Below are positions 25,093-39,384 of a stretch of DNA of 64,000 bases, piece after piece (the stretch's first letter is position 1; the number at the start of each line of letters is the position of its first letter). The translations under genes were made by a program, and so were the position numbers. The stretch lies in NCBI GenBank assembly GCA_037954235.1, contig JBBMOA010000020.1:10456177-10520176 (forward strand). The letters are read 5' to 3'. The DNA comes from Aulostomus chinensis. Its lineage: Eukaryota > Chordata > Actinopteri > Syngnathiformes > Aulostomidae. Below the pieces are notes generated by a model. It worked only from the letters and a program-made list of their open reading frames with translations, made no database searches and was not told where the DNA came from.

Positions 25093-28000
25093 GAAGAGGT
25101 GAGCTTCGGCACTATAGAGGTGCATGTGCCACACAGAACATGGACAACGGCTATTTATGTTTCCATCGTACATACAGGGAGGTGGAGAAAGTTTGCCCCG
25201 ATATATAACAAGCAATGTTGCAGTGCAGTGAGGGTGTAAATGCCTGTTATGTGCTGTGTGTCTACTGTCTTCCTGTGGCTGTAACCAAGTAGCGTACCTA
25301 CAGCTGGGGGTGCAAATCTACAGAGCCTGACACCAGAGTAGGTATTCACTCCTGTTGCGTCTTGTTCCTGTGATGGAATATAAAATCGTATCTGCTGGGT
25401 TCACAAACAAATCTCAGGCTCATACAGCTCAAAGACACGCTCAAGCTGAAGCAATGAGGGTGCAGACCAGTGGGGAAGTAGGGAAGGGGACAGTTGTGTT
25501 TCAGCATATTAGAAAGAAAACAGGCTACACGTAAGAGCGCTTTAAGCACAAGCTTCACAGGCCACCAAGGTGCTGAATTAGAGGTCGAACTACATGTTTG
25601 GTGGCCTGTGCAACAGTTACAAAAAAGGGTAATTAAAATCTTTTTACATCATTAAACGTGACACAAGAAGTGAAGGCATTAACAGAATCTACAAGTAATT
25701 ATTCATTTAAAAACGTAACCTCGAAACTCTTCTGTCCTGTCTCAGTTCAGTCTCTTGCTCCCTCCAAGCATTTCACCTGCCGTACGAGAAACACAGATCA
25801 AAAAGCAGTAAAGTTTGCCTGTTTTCTCTACTCATTCACGCATCTTCTTCCCTCTTACCCACCATGTCTATTGTGCACAGTACTGTAGTCACCAGTGTGA
25901 CCCCTCTTCACACTTGAGTAGGGCTGTGACAATTACCACAGTAGCATTCTGATGAACTGAGTTCCCTTTTGTTTGGTACAGAAGATTAACAAACACTGTT
26001 TGTCTGCGATCAACTGGCTTCCATTATATGTTCATGGCTTCAATCGTGCTCAGTTTTTAGCTGTGTCTTTACTGTCATTTGTAAAATCATTAAACAATTT
26101 CGTGCTTGGTTCATAATATTGTCTTGCATACTGCTGTCACTAAACAAGAGCATTCATATTCAAAATTAGAATCAGTCAGACTAAAAGGTCATTACTGAAA
26201 ATGTGTTTATTTAGCCAACAATTTGAGACGTCAACTTTAATTCTCTGTCCCTCATCAGTCTCATCTCCTGGAAAAGCAACAACCGCTGGCATCAAAAGTC
26301 GGACAATTCTGACAGAAAATATTTGGTCTCCAATTACGTGCATGTTTTCAAACAGAGTAGTTTGACTGCTAAGATCAAGATAAAAAGGACCATAATTATT
26401 TATTTACAAATTGATTTTATGGGAGCGAGAGACATCCCGCATATGCAGCGATTGCAGTTGTATCCAAGTAGGGTCATAATTGTTCATTAACACTGATAAA
26501 TAGCAAATGAGTCGCGGGTGACTGAAATTAAACATGATGAAGAAAACCCGATTCTCCAAAATCTGAACACATTTTTAACTTAAATTCTGCTTTTTTTGCT
26601 TGTCCATGATCGTGTCCAGGAGACATAGGTGCAGGGCTCTTTCAGGTTCGGTGTAACAAGGTGCCGGGACAATTGCGTGATATGAGCTACGAGTAGCTCA
26701 GCTCAGCACTCACACTTGAGGGTTGAAAATAAATCTAACTTGTACGCCAGAGAAAGGCGTCATCTCAATTCCATGTTCTTTCAGGCTGACAGCATCACCG
26801 GCTACGCACTGGATTAGGTGAAGTGCAGCCACGGCTGGAAAAAACTGCACAAAATTTATCATTCGGGGGTTTTCATCGTTTAAAGAGAGATGGAAAAAAC
26901 AAACTAAAAATAATTCAAGTCTAGTCTATAATTAAGCTGCTGTGAAACAATATCTTAAAAGGGCACACAATTTGAATCTGTTTATTTATCTAATACGCAG
27001 CATTATTACCGGACCACAGCAACAGTAACATTCCTATCTTAGAATTGTTTCAGAGCTCAGAGGAACGGAAATACCCAAACGGAATAAATGTAATGGACAA
27101 CGTAATGTCAAAAGACAAATTTAACTTTTACCTTCAGGCCATTAGGGTTAGACAGATATCTCCCTGTACCATGAATTCAATTAATTAAAGAAAACTCACG
27201 TGTTACCAAAATAACACAAATTTACTGAGTCAGATGAATGATTTGTACATACTAGCAACCTCCTGTTTCCAACCAGGGGAATGGCTCACCGAAAGGCTTT
27301 ATTGTTCTAAATGACAAAAAAAGCGGCACAAATCTTTACATTTAAGAGTCTGGAACCAGCAAATATATCAGATTTTTTTGCTTTAAAAAAAAGAATGAAA
27401 AGATTAATGGATTATCCAAATAACTGGCAATTTAGCAATGAGTTGTTGTGGCTCCATATTTTAATGAGATGAACAATTTAACTCTCATTCACACAAACTG
27501 ATGGGAGCTGCAAGCTATCGTGCGTCAAGTTGGCCGGCCACCCTTGCCTCCAGTGGACAACTCTCTGTACCTGCTGAGTCATAGAGGGTTAATGACTGGT
27601 CTGGATTAGGAAGATACAAAGCAGCTCTGGTATTCTCTTTTGAAAATTATGATGTTTAGAAAGAATGAAAGAACCCTAACAATTCAGTAACTGGTCTTTG
27701 GAGCAAAGCCAATCGGAATTGGGTCCTTACAACAACATGCCCCAGTGTGTTAAGCCCAACGCTTCTAATCCTGCTGCCAAAATAATCATTGACCAAATCA
27801 GCCCTGAGTAAATATATTAAGAACCTCTGTAAACTAAACTATAAACACACACCTACAGTGCAAGTAGGAGGACCGGTATGGGGGGGGCACAGATTGCATT
27901 GTTCTTCAGCATGTTTAACTTAGCTGGAGTTGAAAACAATGAGGTCATCCCTATTGTGTACATGCAGTATTCACAAACAGTCGACCACATGCCATTGTAC

Positions 28001-31000
28001 ACTGGTAGCTCAGCTAAAAGCACAATGGGATGACTTTTTTTTTTTTTAATCTCTGGCTTTTGCAAAGCAATGTATCTGAAGTTTATCACATCTAAGAATG
28101 GAAACTTAAGTCTGCGTTGCGAGGCCATCACCTTACGAGCCAAAGCACCCCCTCTTGAATGAGCGAAGTGAGGAGAAAGGCTACAGAGCACACAACGGAC
28201 CATGACACACGATTTTCCTGTTTTGATTTCTGTTTCCACCACCTGCAAGCCAGATGTTTTAAGTCATGGCATTGTGACCAAATTTTTTTTTTTTTTTTTT
28301 TTTTGCTTTCATTTTGAAGAAAATGGTCTTTACTTAACTTCTCTTAAACTTCTTCTTGAGCCGGCCCCGTCTTCTAACCTTATTTATCCGCTTGTAAAGG
28401 ATGAACTGGAATCAGCAGCATTGGTGCTTAAAGCGGGTTAATTGGTTTATTTATCGTTGTCAGCAAATTTGACAGCGGTCATGTAAGTTAACCTTTCGTG
28501 CTATGTCTGGTTTCTCTAACAACGGGATTCCTTTTATTTGGTGTTTTTTGTTCTTTTTTTTTTAAATCACTGATCTGTTACACTGGGGAATAAAACAACA
28601 TGAAGATGCCCAATATCCACTTGCTTGTGTCAGCCTTTCCTTTCCTTTCCCTCCCAGTGCAATACTATGATGCGTGTTGCCTGCACCAAAACGCAATTCA
28701 AACACCATCAGTGTCACTTGATGAGTAGAGTGCTATTAAACCACTATCCCTGCGGTTACAACTTACTTATATCCATTTTATGAGCTACACATAGCGCAGC
28801 AAGATTATATGGTATGTCACATGTTCAAACCCCAAAAAAAGGTCTTCCATATTGCAAGATCGAAGTGTGTCATCTTGTCTCCTGTCAGGAGACAGTCCGG
28901 GGAGTCCCACTTTGTACTTTGAAAACCCCTCCTATAACAGGCGGAATACATTTGTTTTAAAAACAAACATTAAGCGTGTTTCCTCATTCACATACTTATT
29001 TCAGCGCTCATGGATGTCGTGCAAGGTGTCAACGTGTTGCTCCAAGACACCTCAGCACAGGTCTCTGGGGTATCAGAGAATCAATACGTCCCCACCCCCA
29101 TCCCCATCCTCCTAGCTGAAAAAAAAGCATTCATCATGTTTGGTCTGATTATTCTGACAAACTTTGCTGGATGTCTGTACAGCTACATTATAAGTGTCTA
29201 AATTCCAGGGCAGCTGAAGGCACCAGCATGACTAATTCATTCATCTCAAAACACACACGGCGCTGTCAGCGGCTCAAGACTAAAATACCCACTAAAAAGC
29301 AGGTGGAACGATTGTCCTATTGTATCCCAAGTAGTGGGACTTTACAGATGTGGTGGCCAAAGGTATGGTGCCGTTACATACAATTGCAATGTGAATATTT
29401 TTTCTGTCCTTCTTTATTTAAATGATTAAAACTGTATCTTAGTTACAGAATGAAATCTTATTTTCAGCCCATATATGCCAAGGAACTCACTCCTATCAGA
29501 ATCGTCTCTGGCTTGGTGTCACTACAGGGATCTGCAGAGCAAGAAGAGAGTTCAGCCAAAAGCTGCTGCTGCTCCTGCTGCTTTCAATAACTCTAGACGG
29601 ATTCGTGCGTTTAGCACCCCTGGCACAATCAAGGACCGAAGGAGGGAACCCAAAAACCAAAGCAACATGACTTTCATTAAGAGGACTTACATTATTCCTT
29701 GGTACAGACAGTGAAAACACTATCTTGAACTTTTCTTAGTGTTGCAAAGTTGCTGTGAGGTTTAGGGCTACCAGTGACTGCTAGGTAATTCCAGAAACAT
29801 TCCTAAATACGTGTTGATGCTTCATACTCAGTGTTAAGTCGCAAACCCCAAAACATTAAAACCACTAACCACGCCCCTCAGAATCAATGAGTACAATGTG
29901 TACTGCATTATATCAAAATGTAATTAAAGCACAAACAGTACCAATGAAATAGATTAGCTTAATCAGCTTTTGAATGTTAAAGGTTTGTTACATAATTAAA
30001 GACAAAGACCTCTTTTTATTACTGTATTGGCATGTCAGATTTGTTTTAAAATACAGTGGGGAAATACCGTGAGAAATGCATATGTGTCATTTGCTGTATT
30101 TCTGAGCACGATACACAAATATTGTGTTTAAGTTTGTGCTTTCAAAACAGTAAATCTGATTAAAAAAAAAAAATACACGCTCTGCACCATCTTAACTGCC
30201 ATTTCTAGGTATAATGACTACCACAACACATCTCTACCCAAAAAGGTCCGTATAAATATCCTAATAAAACCCCTAAAAGCCCAAGTTGTATTACCAGAAA
30301 CACCAACATGGCCACAAGATTACGCGTTTGGTTTAGTTGAGGCTCAGTGTGGCCTTAGAGCTTGGGACGAAAGCTCACACTGGCAGAGAAATCATGGAGG
30401 CTGTCAGTTACAGAACACTTAATGAATCAATTTCAAGCATGTGAATCAACTCATATATCTGTTTCCCTCAAGCCAGATTTTTTTTTTCTCTCTATGAGCC
30501 AACACGCTTTTAGACAACATCCATTATATCTTCGATACTTTTTCGGAGTGTGTTGATAGTATGAAATACCGTATGTGTTAAAGGCTGGACTTGATTGGAG
30601 AGGAAAACTTGCTCTAAATCGATGGCAGATTTCCTTACTTCAGATAGTTTCCTTAAGATGGGAGATGCAGCTCCATTCGACAGGGACAACAAAGGTGCAG
30701 GTTTTCCTTAAATCCTTGTGTTTCCTTTACTTGTGTGACTGCTCTCAGCGGTGGGCTCCCTACAATGGCACACGAGAGAAGCAAGAAAATCAAGCCTTTG
30801 ACTTTTAACCGGCAACATGACAGGACTGGATCACATTTTGTCTAATAGTATTCAACGACTTTTAGAGCAATACAAAGTTAAATATCAAGAAAGGTAATCT
30901 TGCTCTTACTTTTGGTATCTCCCATCTTTCCCCGTGCTCACCCCCCACCGACACTACCAGTGGCTTGCGCCGATGCAGTCCACTAAAACACGTATGAATG

Positions 31001-31680
31001 ATTCTGCCATGTGTAGGACCATTAACATAGCTTGAATCAACACTGGGTGTGGGAAGACATGATTTTACTCTCTGGTAAAAACAAAACAAAAAAACAAAAA
31101 AACATTTGTTTGCGTGTGTGGGTACGTGTGTGTGATGCAATATACCTGAATATTTGACCCTTTTTTTTAAATTTTGCATGCCATCAGAAAGGCTTGGATG
31201 CAAACAGAGTCCCAGGAGGATGGGCCAAATGTACCAGGGGGTTGAGGGAAGTAGAAGATTAGTCATGCTCCTCCGTAACTAGATTGTTCTGGACAGAATG
31301 TTACCCGGCACAAAATTATAGTAATAAATGTAATTAACAGAACATTGCCAGAGTATTCTGGGGGACAATTACGTGAAGTGCATTAGGAGCAGTGAGTGGC
31401 CTTCTAAACACAGCAAAATGTATTGGGTGGCTGGTTAAGTAAGACTTACTAATTCCATCAATCATACAGTATTATAGGGTCAAGAAGAAAGCCACAAACA
31501 AAGAGCATTTGGGCTGGGATAAAGAAACCTGAATTCTGTTCAATAATATTAGGAATGTGATAAGTGGTCAACACATCAGCCAATTTTTTTTCCCCTTCTT
31601 TTTTTCTCTGCTGTGGACCTTCAAAAAAAAATCACTTTGTGTGCTATGGTGTTGGCTTGAAGACAAAAGTAGCAATGACT

Positions 31681-32045
31681 GTGGCACGGTGGTGCAGTGG
31701 TCAGCACTGTCATCTCACAGGAAGAAGGTTCTGGGTTTGAGTCCCGGCTCCAGCGCAGGATCTTTTTGTGTGGAGTCTCCATGTTCTCCCTGTTCCTGCT
31801 TGGGTTCTCTCTGGTACTCCAGCTTCCTCCCACAGTCCAAAGACATCAAGAGGGGACGAGGCTGATTGATACTCTAAATTGACTGTAGGTGTGACTGTGA
31901 GTGTAAATGGTTGTCTGTCTCTATGTGTTGGTCCTGTGATGGACTGGTGACCTGTCCAGGGTGAACCCGCCTCTCACCTGAAGGCTGCTGGGATAGACTC
32001 CAGCCCCCCCGCGACCCTTAACAGGATAAGAAAATGGATGGATGG
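31681..32045 (+). mobile_element. tRNA-derived SINE with target duplication
   Basis: The head contains A box TGGTGCAGTGG (31690-31700) and B box GGTTTGAGTCC (31734-31744, one change from GGTTCGANTCC). The body includes CCCACAGTCCAAAGACATCA and CTCTAAATTGACTGTAGGTG, and the 3' tail is ATGGATGGATGG. AGCAATG flanks both ends (31671-31677 and 32046-32052), a good target-site duplication. It belongs to the very widespread GGCACGGTGGTGCAGTGG teleost repeats; mermaid-like is my best family name and is not certain. Confidence 0.88.
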
Positions 32046-32052
32046 AGCAATG

Positions 32053-35000
32053 CCTGGAAGTGCATTCTCCTCTCTTGGCTTTACTAGCACTATTGTTAAC
32101 ATCCCCCAGTCACTACCAGACAGAATATCTTGGTTTTACAACACTTTTTTTTTTATGACTGTCTCGCGTAATCTTTTCTCAAATATTCCTGCGATAGACA
32201 ATCTTGATTTTCAGGGTGAAAACAATAGAGCAACATTAAATAATGTTGTCATTGAACATAAAGAGGCATTTTTGTGAGCCGTCAAGCACGCCTACTGATG
32301 CCCCAGACATGTCAACTGGCAAAAATCCCAGTTATTTGCATACCTGATTAATATAACAATAAAAGTCATTTTAGAAATCAAATTAAGCCTCCTCGGTAAG
32401 TTTTTCCGACTGAGATTATCTTACTGTTGAAGAAATTCTAATCATTTTCAAGATTGTGCTCTTGGTGCCAGTTTGACTGGTTATGGATGAAGCTAAATGT
32501 GTGGTGGATCACTTGATGTTGTTGCTAAGGTGTCAGCTCAATAACTGCATTGTTTCCTTTCGTGTTGTTATAAATCATGTTCTGAAAAGTAGAGCGTTAC
32601 AACCACAGAACAAAGCAAATCCAAACCACAACAAAAGGCTGACCTGCTCTCTTCATTTTTCATTAAAATATGACATATTTCTACAAGTCCAAGAGTGGTC
32701 AGAACCGGTTGTAGTATTGAGGTAATACATATTCACATAATTCACACATTGGCAACTATCAAATCTTGCCTACCAGAACACTTATGTAAATTCCTGATAA
32801 ACAGCGTGTGCTTAAACTGCAGCCATGAATAAATCCAGAAGGGTTGGGAAGCAATTCTACAACCAATATAAGCAGCCAGCATAACAGAATTCTTTTCGTG
32901 ATCCAACAAGACAGACATTTCAGAGTAATGTCTGAACTTAGGAAACAGATGGCAAGACAGTTGGTGGGAATTTCAGCGACACTTCCATACATGTTTGGGG
33001 ATGAGATTTACAGATTGTGTGCACAAGCACGTTATTGCGATATTGTCGTGGGGCGAGGGAAAGGCTTTAAAGACATCCTGAGAGACAAATCAATTTACTA
33101 ATAGAAAACCCATCTTTCACAGAGAATAATAAACACACGTACCACCAAACTTTTCAACCCACACACCAGCCACATTGTGGTCAATCTCATATTTGAGCCA
33201 CTGGAACTGGAACCGGAAGAGATTTTAAAACATTTTCAACATAAAATTTCAACAAAAGGACTATGTACTGTTTGTATAACTTCATTGATTTGGAATTTAT
33301 TTATTTATTTTTGGAAGTAGTTAAATTTTAAAGCTTAAACCTTGCAATAAGATTAGAGTGATCCTGTTACTACTCCTGACATCGTAATTCTATCCCCATA
33401 GACACGGCAAATATATTCAGCCTTGGTTTTACAAGTCTGTCCTTGTCTGTGGTGTTGGTTAAACTGAAAAAGAACGAAATCAATTGCTAAATTGTAGGGA
33501 AAAAGCCAAAGAGAAGACTTGAAATGTAAAAATGATCCTGCAACACTGAGTGTGCAGGTATTCCAAAGGAAATTCGATTTATTTTGTACAGCTTCATTTA
33601 TTGGAGCTTATTGTCCTTAATAGGCTTTGATGGAGTGGTAAGAGGATTTGATTTACAAGCCACTTCTAGATTATATTTTGGGGGTTGATATATTGATCAC
33701 TTTCACTCTGTCACTAACACCAGCGAGTTACAAACGCGACAAACCCAATCACCACGTAGTCCAACTTTATTCACAAGTTGACAGCCTCAGCCTCAGGTAG
33801 TTATCTGCTGTTAATTGTCCAGCCTGGCTTGTACTCCAATGAGAATTACAATTCCCAGCTCTTGCTGACAGCATTTAAGCATTGTTCTCATAGCACGTAG
33901 GATGTTCTCAGGGCTCTCAATCTGTGCAGTATGTTCCTTCTGTTTACTTCGACAAGGATTAGCCAGCCTAGTCATTGTCACAGTGTTTTTATAGATGTTT
34001 TGCTCATCTGTCACAACTGAAATCTGAGCATTTTTTTTTTTTTTTTATAATCCGCACTGCTTTCATGTGCTATAATCCACTCTTGCGTCCCTCATTAATC
34101 AGACACAGAGAACAACATCGTGAAAAAGAAAGGGCTTCGAAGCAACTCCCCGAGCTGCCACTGTATGTTTTGTATCAACTGCTTTTGTAACGCTTGTGGT
34201 ATTTTGTGGTGTGCTGTCGTAAACGCTGTGTTGGGGACAGCAGCTTGGCAGTACCACTAGACTTACCATGCACCGCACCGAATTCCTAACCGCTGTGCTC
34301 AACGTTCCAATGATTTCATCTTTGACCTTAGTTGCCACTGACCTTACGCAGCGCAACCAATGGGAGAACAGCTGTTCGTGACGGATGGATGAAAAGCCCT
34401 TTCTGCGTGTTTCACAATTCTCTGAACTGTACGCCGTATCTCAGCGAGAAATACGATCATTACCCACCCTCGCAGTCGGCAAAGACAAAATTGGTTTGGT
34501 ACTCTCACCTCAAGTGAAACAGCTAACGACTGTTTAGCAAGTCAAAATGTTATACATTACCTATTACTTCTTACTTTCACTGGAAAGCCATGTTAATGTT
34601 TATTGAAAAACCCATCCTTTCATTTCATCATATTCAAAATTACAATATCCAATAAAAGTCTTAATTCCAGGTGGTAAATTGGTACTGGACATAATTAAAA
34701 GTAATATATGACTGTATTACTGTTTGTAATGTGTTACTCTCAGCAAAGAAAAGCTTGTCGGGTGAAAAGAATATAATAATGTGCTAACTTTCACTTATAA
34801 TATGACAGGCTTGAGTTCATCCAACTGCGCTGCATTCATTCACATCCTCAGAGACACAGTTTACTATGCGAGATATTTAAAAACACGTTCTGGATGCGTG
34901 TAAGCATCACTTTGCAAATTTCCCCTAGTCCCAAACTGATCAGGATTATACAAGTCAAATCCACCTTGGTTAGAACTATTTTCTTATGATGTTGTGGTGT

Positions 35001-38000
35001 GGAATAGCATTCTGTTTTTGTTCCACATTGACAACGCGACTCAATATTCTAAAATTACTTTACTTAAATGGCAAAAAGTCAACAATGAAGGATTTAAAAT
35101 GACAGAAAATTGTGGTCTTCCCATTTCCAACATCACTCCTCACTACAAGCATTTACGTAAACTTACCAGTTACTGAACAGGACTTCAGGTTTATCTAGAA
35201 CAGGTGTGCCCAAACTAGGTGCTACGTAGCTAGCCTAGCCTCTAGAGTAGGAGGAATCTGCTGTTGCAGCTGGCATGATGTACTGATCATCCTAAATGTG
35301 TGTGTAACATCAGCACAGGCTTTGACAAAGGCCACCCCCCCCCCCCCCAAAAAAAAAACAACCTCTGCCTGGGCGATCATTTCTCGATGAAAGTGTATTT
35401 CTTTCTCGGGGGTTTCTCAAGAGACAGCCCACCCTGAGATTGAACAGAGGGAACACACATTCCAATTCCCAGCAGGCAGAGAGGTGAAGAGGGAAATGGG
35501 TAGTTAGGAACACCGAGAACATGAAAAATATAAACAAAGAAAAAGAGACGAGGGAGAGGAAAGCGAGATAAGGTGAGGGATGTAGACAGAAATGATGAGA
35601 ATGTCAGAGTCCTGGCATGCCTTCCACAGCAGGAAGGAAGCAAGAAGAGGAAAGACTTTGTCTGATGGGAGAGGAGGAGAGGGAACGTCGAACGTGGAGA
35701 GTAAAGAAGGAGCGACAGCAGTCAGAGAGAAGAGAATACCAGGCAGAGATGCAAGATTTGTAGCAAGTTACAATGTGAAATACAGCTGAAATTACTGTGA
35801 GTCATCATTAAAATCGTTTTCTTGGCAAAACTGCAAAAAAAAAAAAAAATTTCTCAAGTTACAGTTTTTCTGATGTGAGGGTTCGATTCTTTTGAGGGGT
35901 TTTATGTACTAGCAGTCTCACATAGCCAGACGTCGCTCCATCGTCTGGGATTGTGGAAATGAAGACAAGACTTGTTTGTGTTTCTGTAGCCAATCATCAC
36001 AATTGATTGGTGCTTAGCCAATAATTTATTAAGCGCCCTAACTTTGGGAGTAAATCTCATTCTACTGGAGAATATTGTTTTTATATTCATCTTCCTTCAT
36101 AACTTTGCAACTGTTTGCTGAAATAACCGAAGAGACCCATATTATCTTACCATCAAAATATTCATTAAAACTTTGAGTGTGCAGGCTCTACTAGCTTGCT
36201 AGCTCAGAGATTCTTGTCGTTTCACATAGCGAGGCGGACAGCAGTCAGCAAATAGAGGAGCAGGTGGAGGACGCTGACTGAAATCTGCCAGGAGAGCACT
36301 CTATAAAACCTAACTTTAACCGAACTATTCCACAATTTTCCTAAATTGGAGAAAAAAAGTCCCGGAGCACTGTTCAGGCAGGCGGCCGATATCACCGTTT
36401 GTAGAGACGTCCCACATCAATAAGCCTCCCCTTTCGTAGGCTAGACTACTTATTAAGACTATAAAGAGGCACAAGTGACAAAAGTAAAGCAGTAAATTTG
36501 TGGCTCAAAAGTATACTTGAGCAAAGAGTAAAAGTAAGGCTTTAATAAAAGAGGAACCGGGAGACTACTCGTTCTTAACTTCCACTCATATGCGTTACTT
36601 CCAACATGTCACTTGTAATTGGGAGAATGGGGAGGGGGGGATTAGCTTGAAAATAAATATACATGATTGTATTTTTTTCTGCCTTTAGGATTCACAAAGA
36701 AATGATGCAGTAGTGAAAAGATATTAATAAAAGTACTTCCTTTTAATCGTGTTTATATAGACAACTGGCGGTATCATGAGTGTGGTTCTTCAGACACTTG
36801 CCCCAATATGTTACACACTACTGGGGGATTCCACTAGAGGGCACTCCAGACACAGAGCTTTGGGATTTGGATCAATATAAAACCCAAAGAATTAGAAGAA
36901 TGATGAAAGAGGACTACTGTAAACGCGGAGAAGTATTTTAGCGAGCGGAAGCTAGGTGTACCATATTTTGTAGAAAGATGGTCTCAGTCAACCAGTGATT
37001 GTTAAAACTCCTCAGGCATCTGATGACTTAGGGGCAAAATATACATTCTGCACCACCCCAACTACACTTTTTCACCATCTTCCAGGGAGCAATGACAAGC
37101 AATACAGATACGGCTAATTGCAGACTTAGTCCGTTAATTTCTCTTCAGAACTTTCCACCATTACTTACACATCCCAACAGTCCCTACCATTCACGCAAGT
37201 ATTACTTGTGTGAACGTGTTAATTTCTGAGGATGTCCACAACACACTCCAAACGGACGTAGGGGACACAAGGCAGCCATCATGAGTGCACTAAAGTGTAA
37301 CTTCTATAAACAGATTCTTCATACAAGCAGCAGCAATAGGCAATGGAGAAAATGTCGAGACAGGGAACCTTCTATTGTCTCTTTTAGTAGCTTTGATCAA
37401 TCACATTTGAGCAGGTCTCTGTTGCGTCCACAAGACAGTCCATGTGGTGTGCGAGAGAGACGGAACACATAAGCTGGTACCCAAGGAGGGAAAAATGGCT
37501 GTAATGAGATGAATTAGCAATGCCATTGTAGTGGTTTCAAACTGCTAACTGAGTGTAAACTAACTGGACTTTCAATTCCTCGCCAACGTCTTAAAGTTGC
37601 TACATGGAATGTAAACAATAAGCAGCGAACAGAACAAGTAAGTCTTTGACCGGATATCCACTGGCTAACCCCAAAATACTAGCCTTTGGTCCCAGAAGCT
37701 AAGTCCCAGACTTAACTGATGAGATCCAAGATAGGCAAACGTAGTAAAAGCAGGTATATCTCCAACTGCATGCATCGACCTAAACTAAACTGCAGAGTTT
37801 CCAGGAGGTGGTAAAGTCTCTGACATGGAAAATGACAACACCTGTGTCACAATCTGAGGACCGTTTCCAGAGGTCATGAGAAAAAAAAGCCTCTAGAAAT
37901 GTAAACAGCTCTCTACACCTCAAAAGCCCTTTGATAAGCTTGTAGCTCCCCATCAGCAGCCCCGCTCTTTCCCCCTTTTCCTTTCTTATTTTCCCTTTCT

Positions 38001-38765
38001 TCTTCCTTCCTTTTTCTTCGGTAGCTACATGCGTTACAGAACGTGTGCCTCCACCTACACATTACATTTCAAAAGACTACTTAATATTGTAAATGCGACA
38101 CAGCCTCCAGATATGTTCAGCGTTGGTATCCAGATGTACTGAGGAGGGGCAGAGGGGCTGATGGCATGTTTGACTGCTAATACATGAGGTTTTTTTGGGG
38201 GGGGGGGGCATCAGATGAAGCAGCCAAAGCAAAGCGGGTACCACAGCTGAAATTCTCTCACGGCGAAAAGATCCCTAATTCTGCTGTTGTGTTTCGAGGT
38301 AAAAATTCAGCCTGCCTCTACCACCCGATGAATAGATGAAATTTCTTTGAAGGGTCCATTTAGGGCTTGTCAAAGGAGGAAGTGGTGTGTTTCTGTGTGT
38401 GTATGGGAGCCCCTGGAGGGCTGAAGCTGGTAGCCTGAGGACAGACTCCACAGGTGGAGATGGAAACAATAACACACTGCAGCTGGGGGGGGGGGGGGGG
38501 GCATTTACAATGGGGGGGCAGATGCATGCATGAGCTCACACACTTGTAAACTCAAGTAAAAGTAACTTAGCATTAGCTCATTACCTAGAGAATCATCGGT
38601 TTCAGGTAACAACATGTACGGACCGTTCTAGGGCTCAGCCATTTGATAATCAAAACTTTAAATCAGTTACATTTAACAAACTTACATCTGAAACCAGAAC
38701 AGATAATCATTTGATTAATGAGGGTAAGTTTGGCTGGGAATTTCGTAAATATCTCACTCACGAAT
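32053..38765. other. Non-coding or unrecognised
   Basis: It includes a C14 run (35335-35348), G12 and G17 runs (38197-38208, 38485-38501), a pyrimidine tract (37966-38024), the CTCF-like motif and the possible small gene at 33766-34361 described in the findings. Confidence 0.45.
36831..36844 (+). promoter_or_regulatory. CTCF-like motif
   Basis: CCACTAGAGGGCAC matches all 14 positions of the vertebrate core CCASYAGRKGGCRS. Binding is not shown by sequence alone. Confidence 0.4.
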
Positions 38766-39384
38766 AGGGGTGCATGATGGGGTTTGTTTGCAGATACCTT
38801 ACACGCCAATATTTTACAACTGATTCAGCCATAGACGATATTTAACACCAATATCTAACAATATCTGTGTACAAACAAGTTGACATGATATTTACTGAAA
38901 AAAAAATGCGAAAGCAGAAAAGTAAAGTGTTTCTTTATTATTCCAAAACATTTTTAAAACACTGGAAATCTTACCAAGCTCTTATCAGTATAAACAGATG
39001 ATGAGCCAAGAAGAGACTAGGGCTTCAAAATAAAATCACAAAATGACCTACAGTAATTTTCAAATCACAAAAGGAACCAATATTTGTCCAATTGTGTGTG
39101 AAATTACCATTTTTAACTTTTTTTTTTTGGTGCTGCACAGATACACATATTTTACAGACTTTTTTCACTTCAGAAAGTGTCTCAGTTTGACAGAGATCTC
39201 TTCAAATCATATGGAATTATTAGTGAAAATAATTGCAATTTGATATTTTTCCAAACCCTGCAGCACTTGAAGTGGCTTGAACAAAACTAGGTTGATATAA
39301 ATCCGACTGCTACTGATCCATTTAATTAAAAAAAAACAAAAACAGATATCTGCCAAAACTTCACCAATATAATTGTTCATCCCT
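38766..39384. mobile_element. Possible hAT-like non-autonomous element
   Basis: AGGGGTGCATGATG at the left and AGGGATGAACAATT inverted at the right agree loosely as TIRs. Internal CAATATCTAACAATATCTG-type phrases are common in such elements. No matching 8-bp flanks. Confidence 0.35.

Larger units (their letters stand above)
11574..31670. other. Long non-coding block, gene desert or intron
   Basis: About 20 kb with few recognisable repeats. Short frames up to 149 codons (15420-15869) show no family resemblance. Poly(A) or poly(T) runs lie at about 20140-20158, 22846-22862 and 28284-28304. Low repeat content between about 26000 and 27800 is compatible with conserved non-coding DNA, but that cannot be tested here. 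Confidence 0.5.

Noticed and set aside
27853..28248. 131-codon minus-strand frame
   Set aside because: Includes a poly-lysine stretch from a poly(T) run and matches no family known to me.
28800..28840. tRNA-like B-box (TGTTCAAACCCC)
   Set aside because: No matching acceptor stem or A box upstream.
31557..31882. Overlapping 60-100 codon frames, repeated at 58339-58673
   Set aside because: Both are translations of the same tRNA-derived SINE.
37966..38024. Long pyrimidine tract ending CGGTAG as a splice acceptor
   Set aside because: The sequence following does not keep a useful frame. Kept only as a pyrimidine tract.
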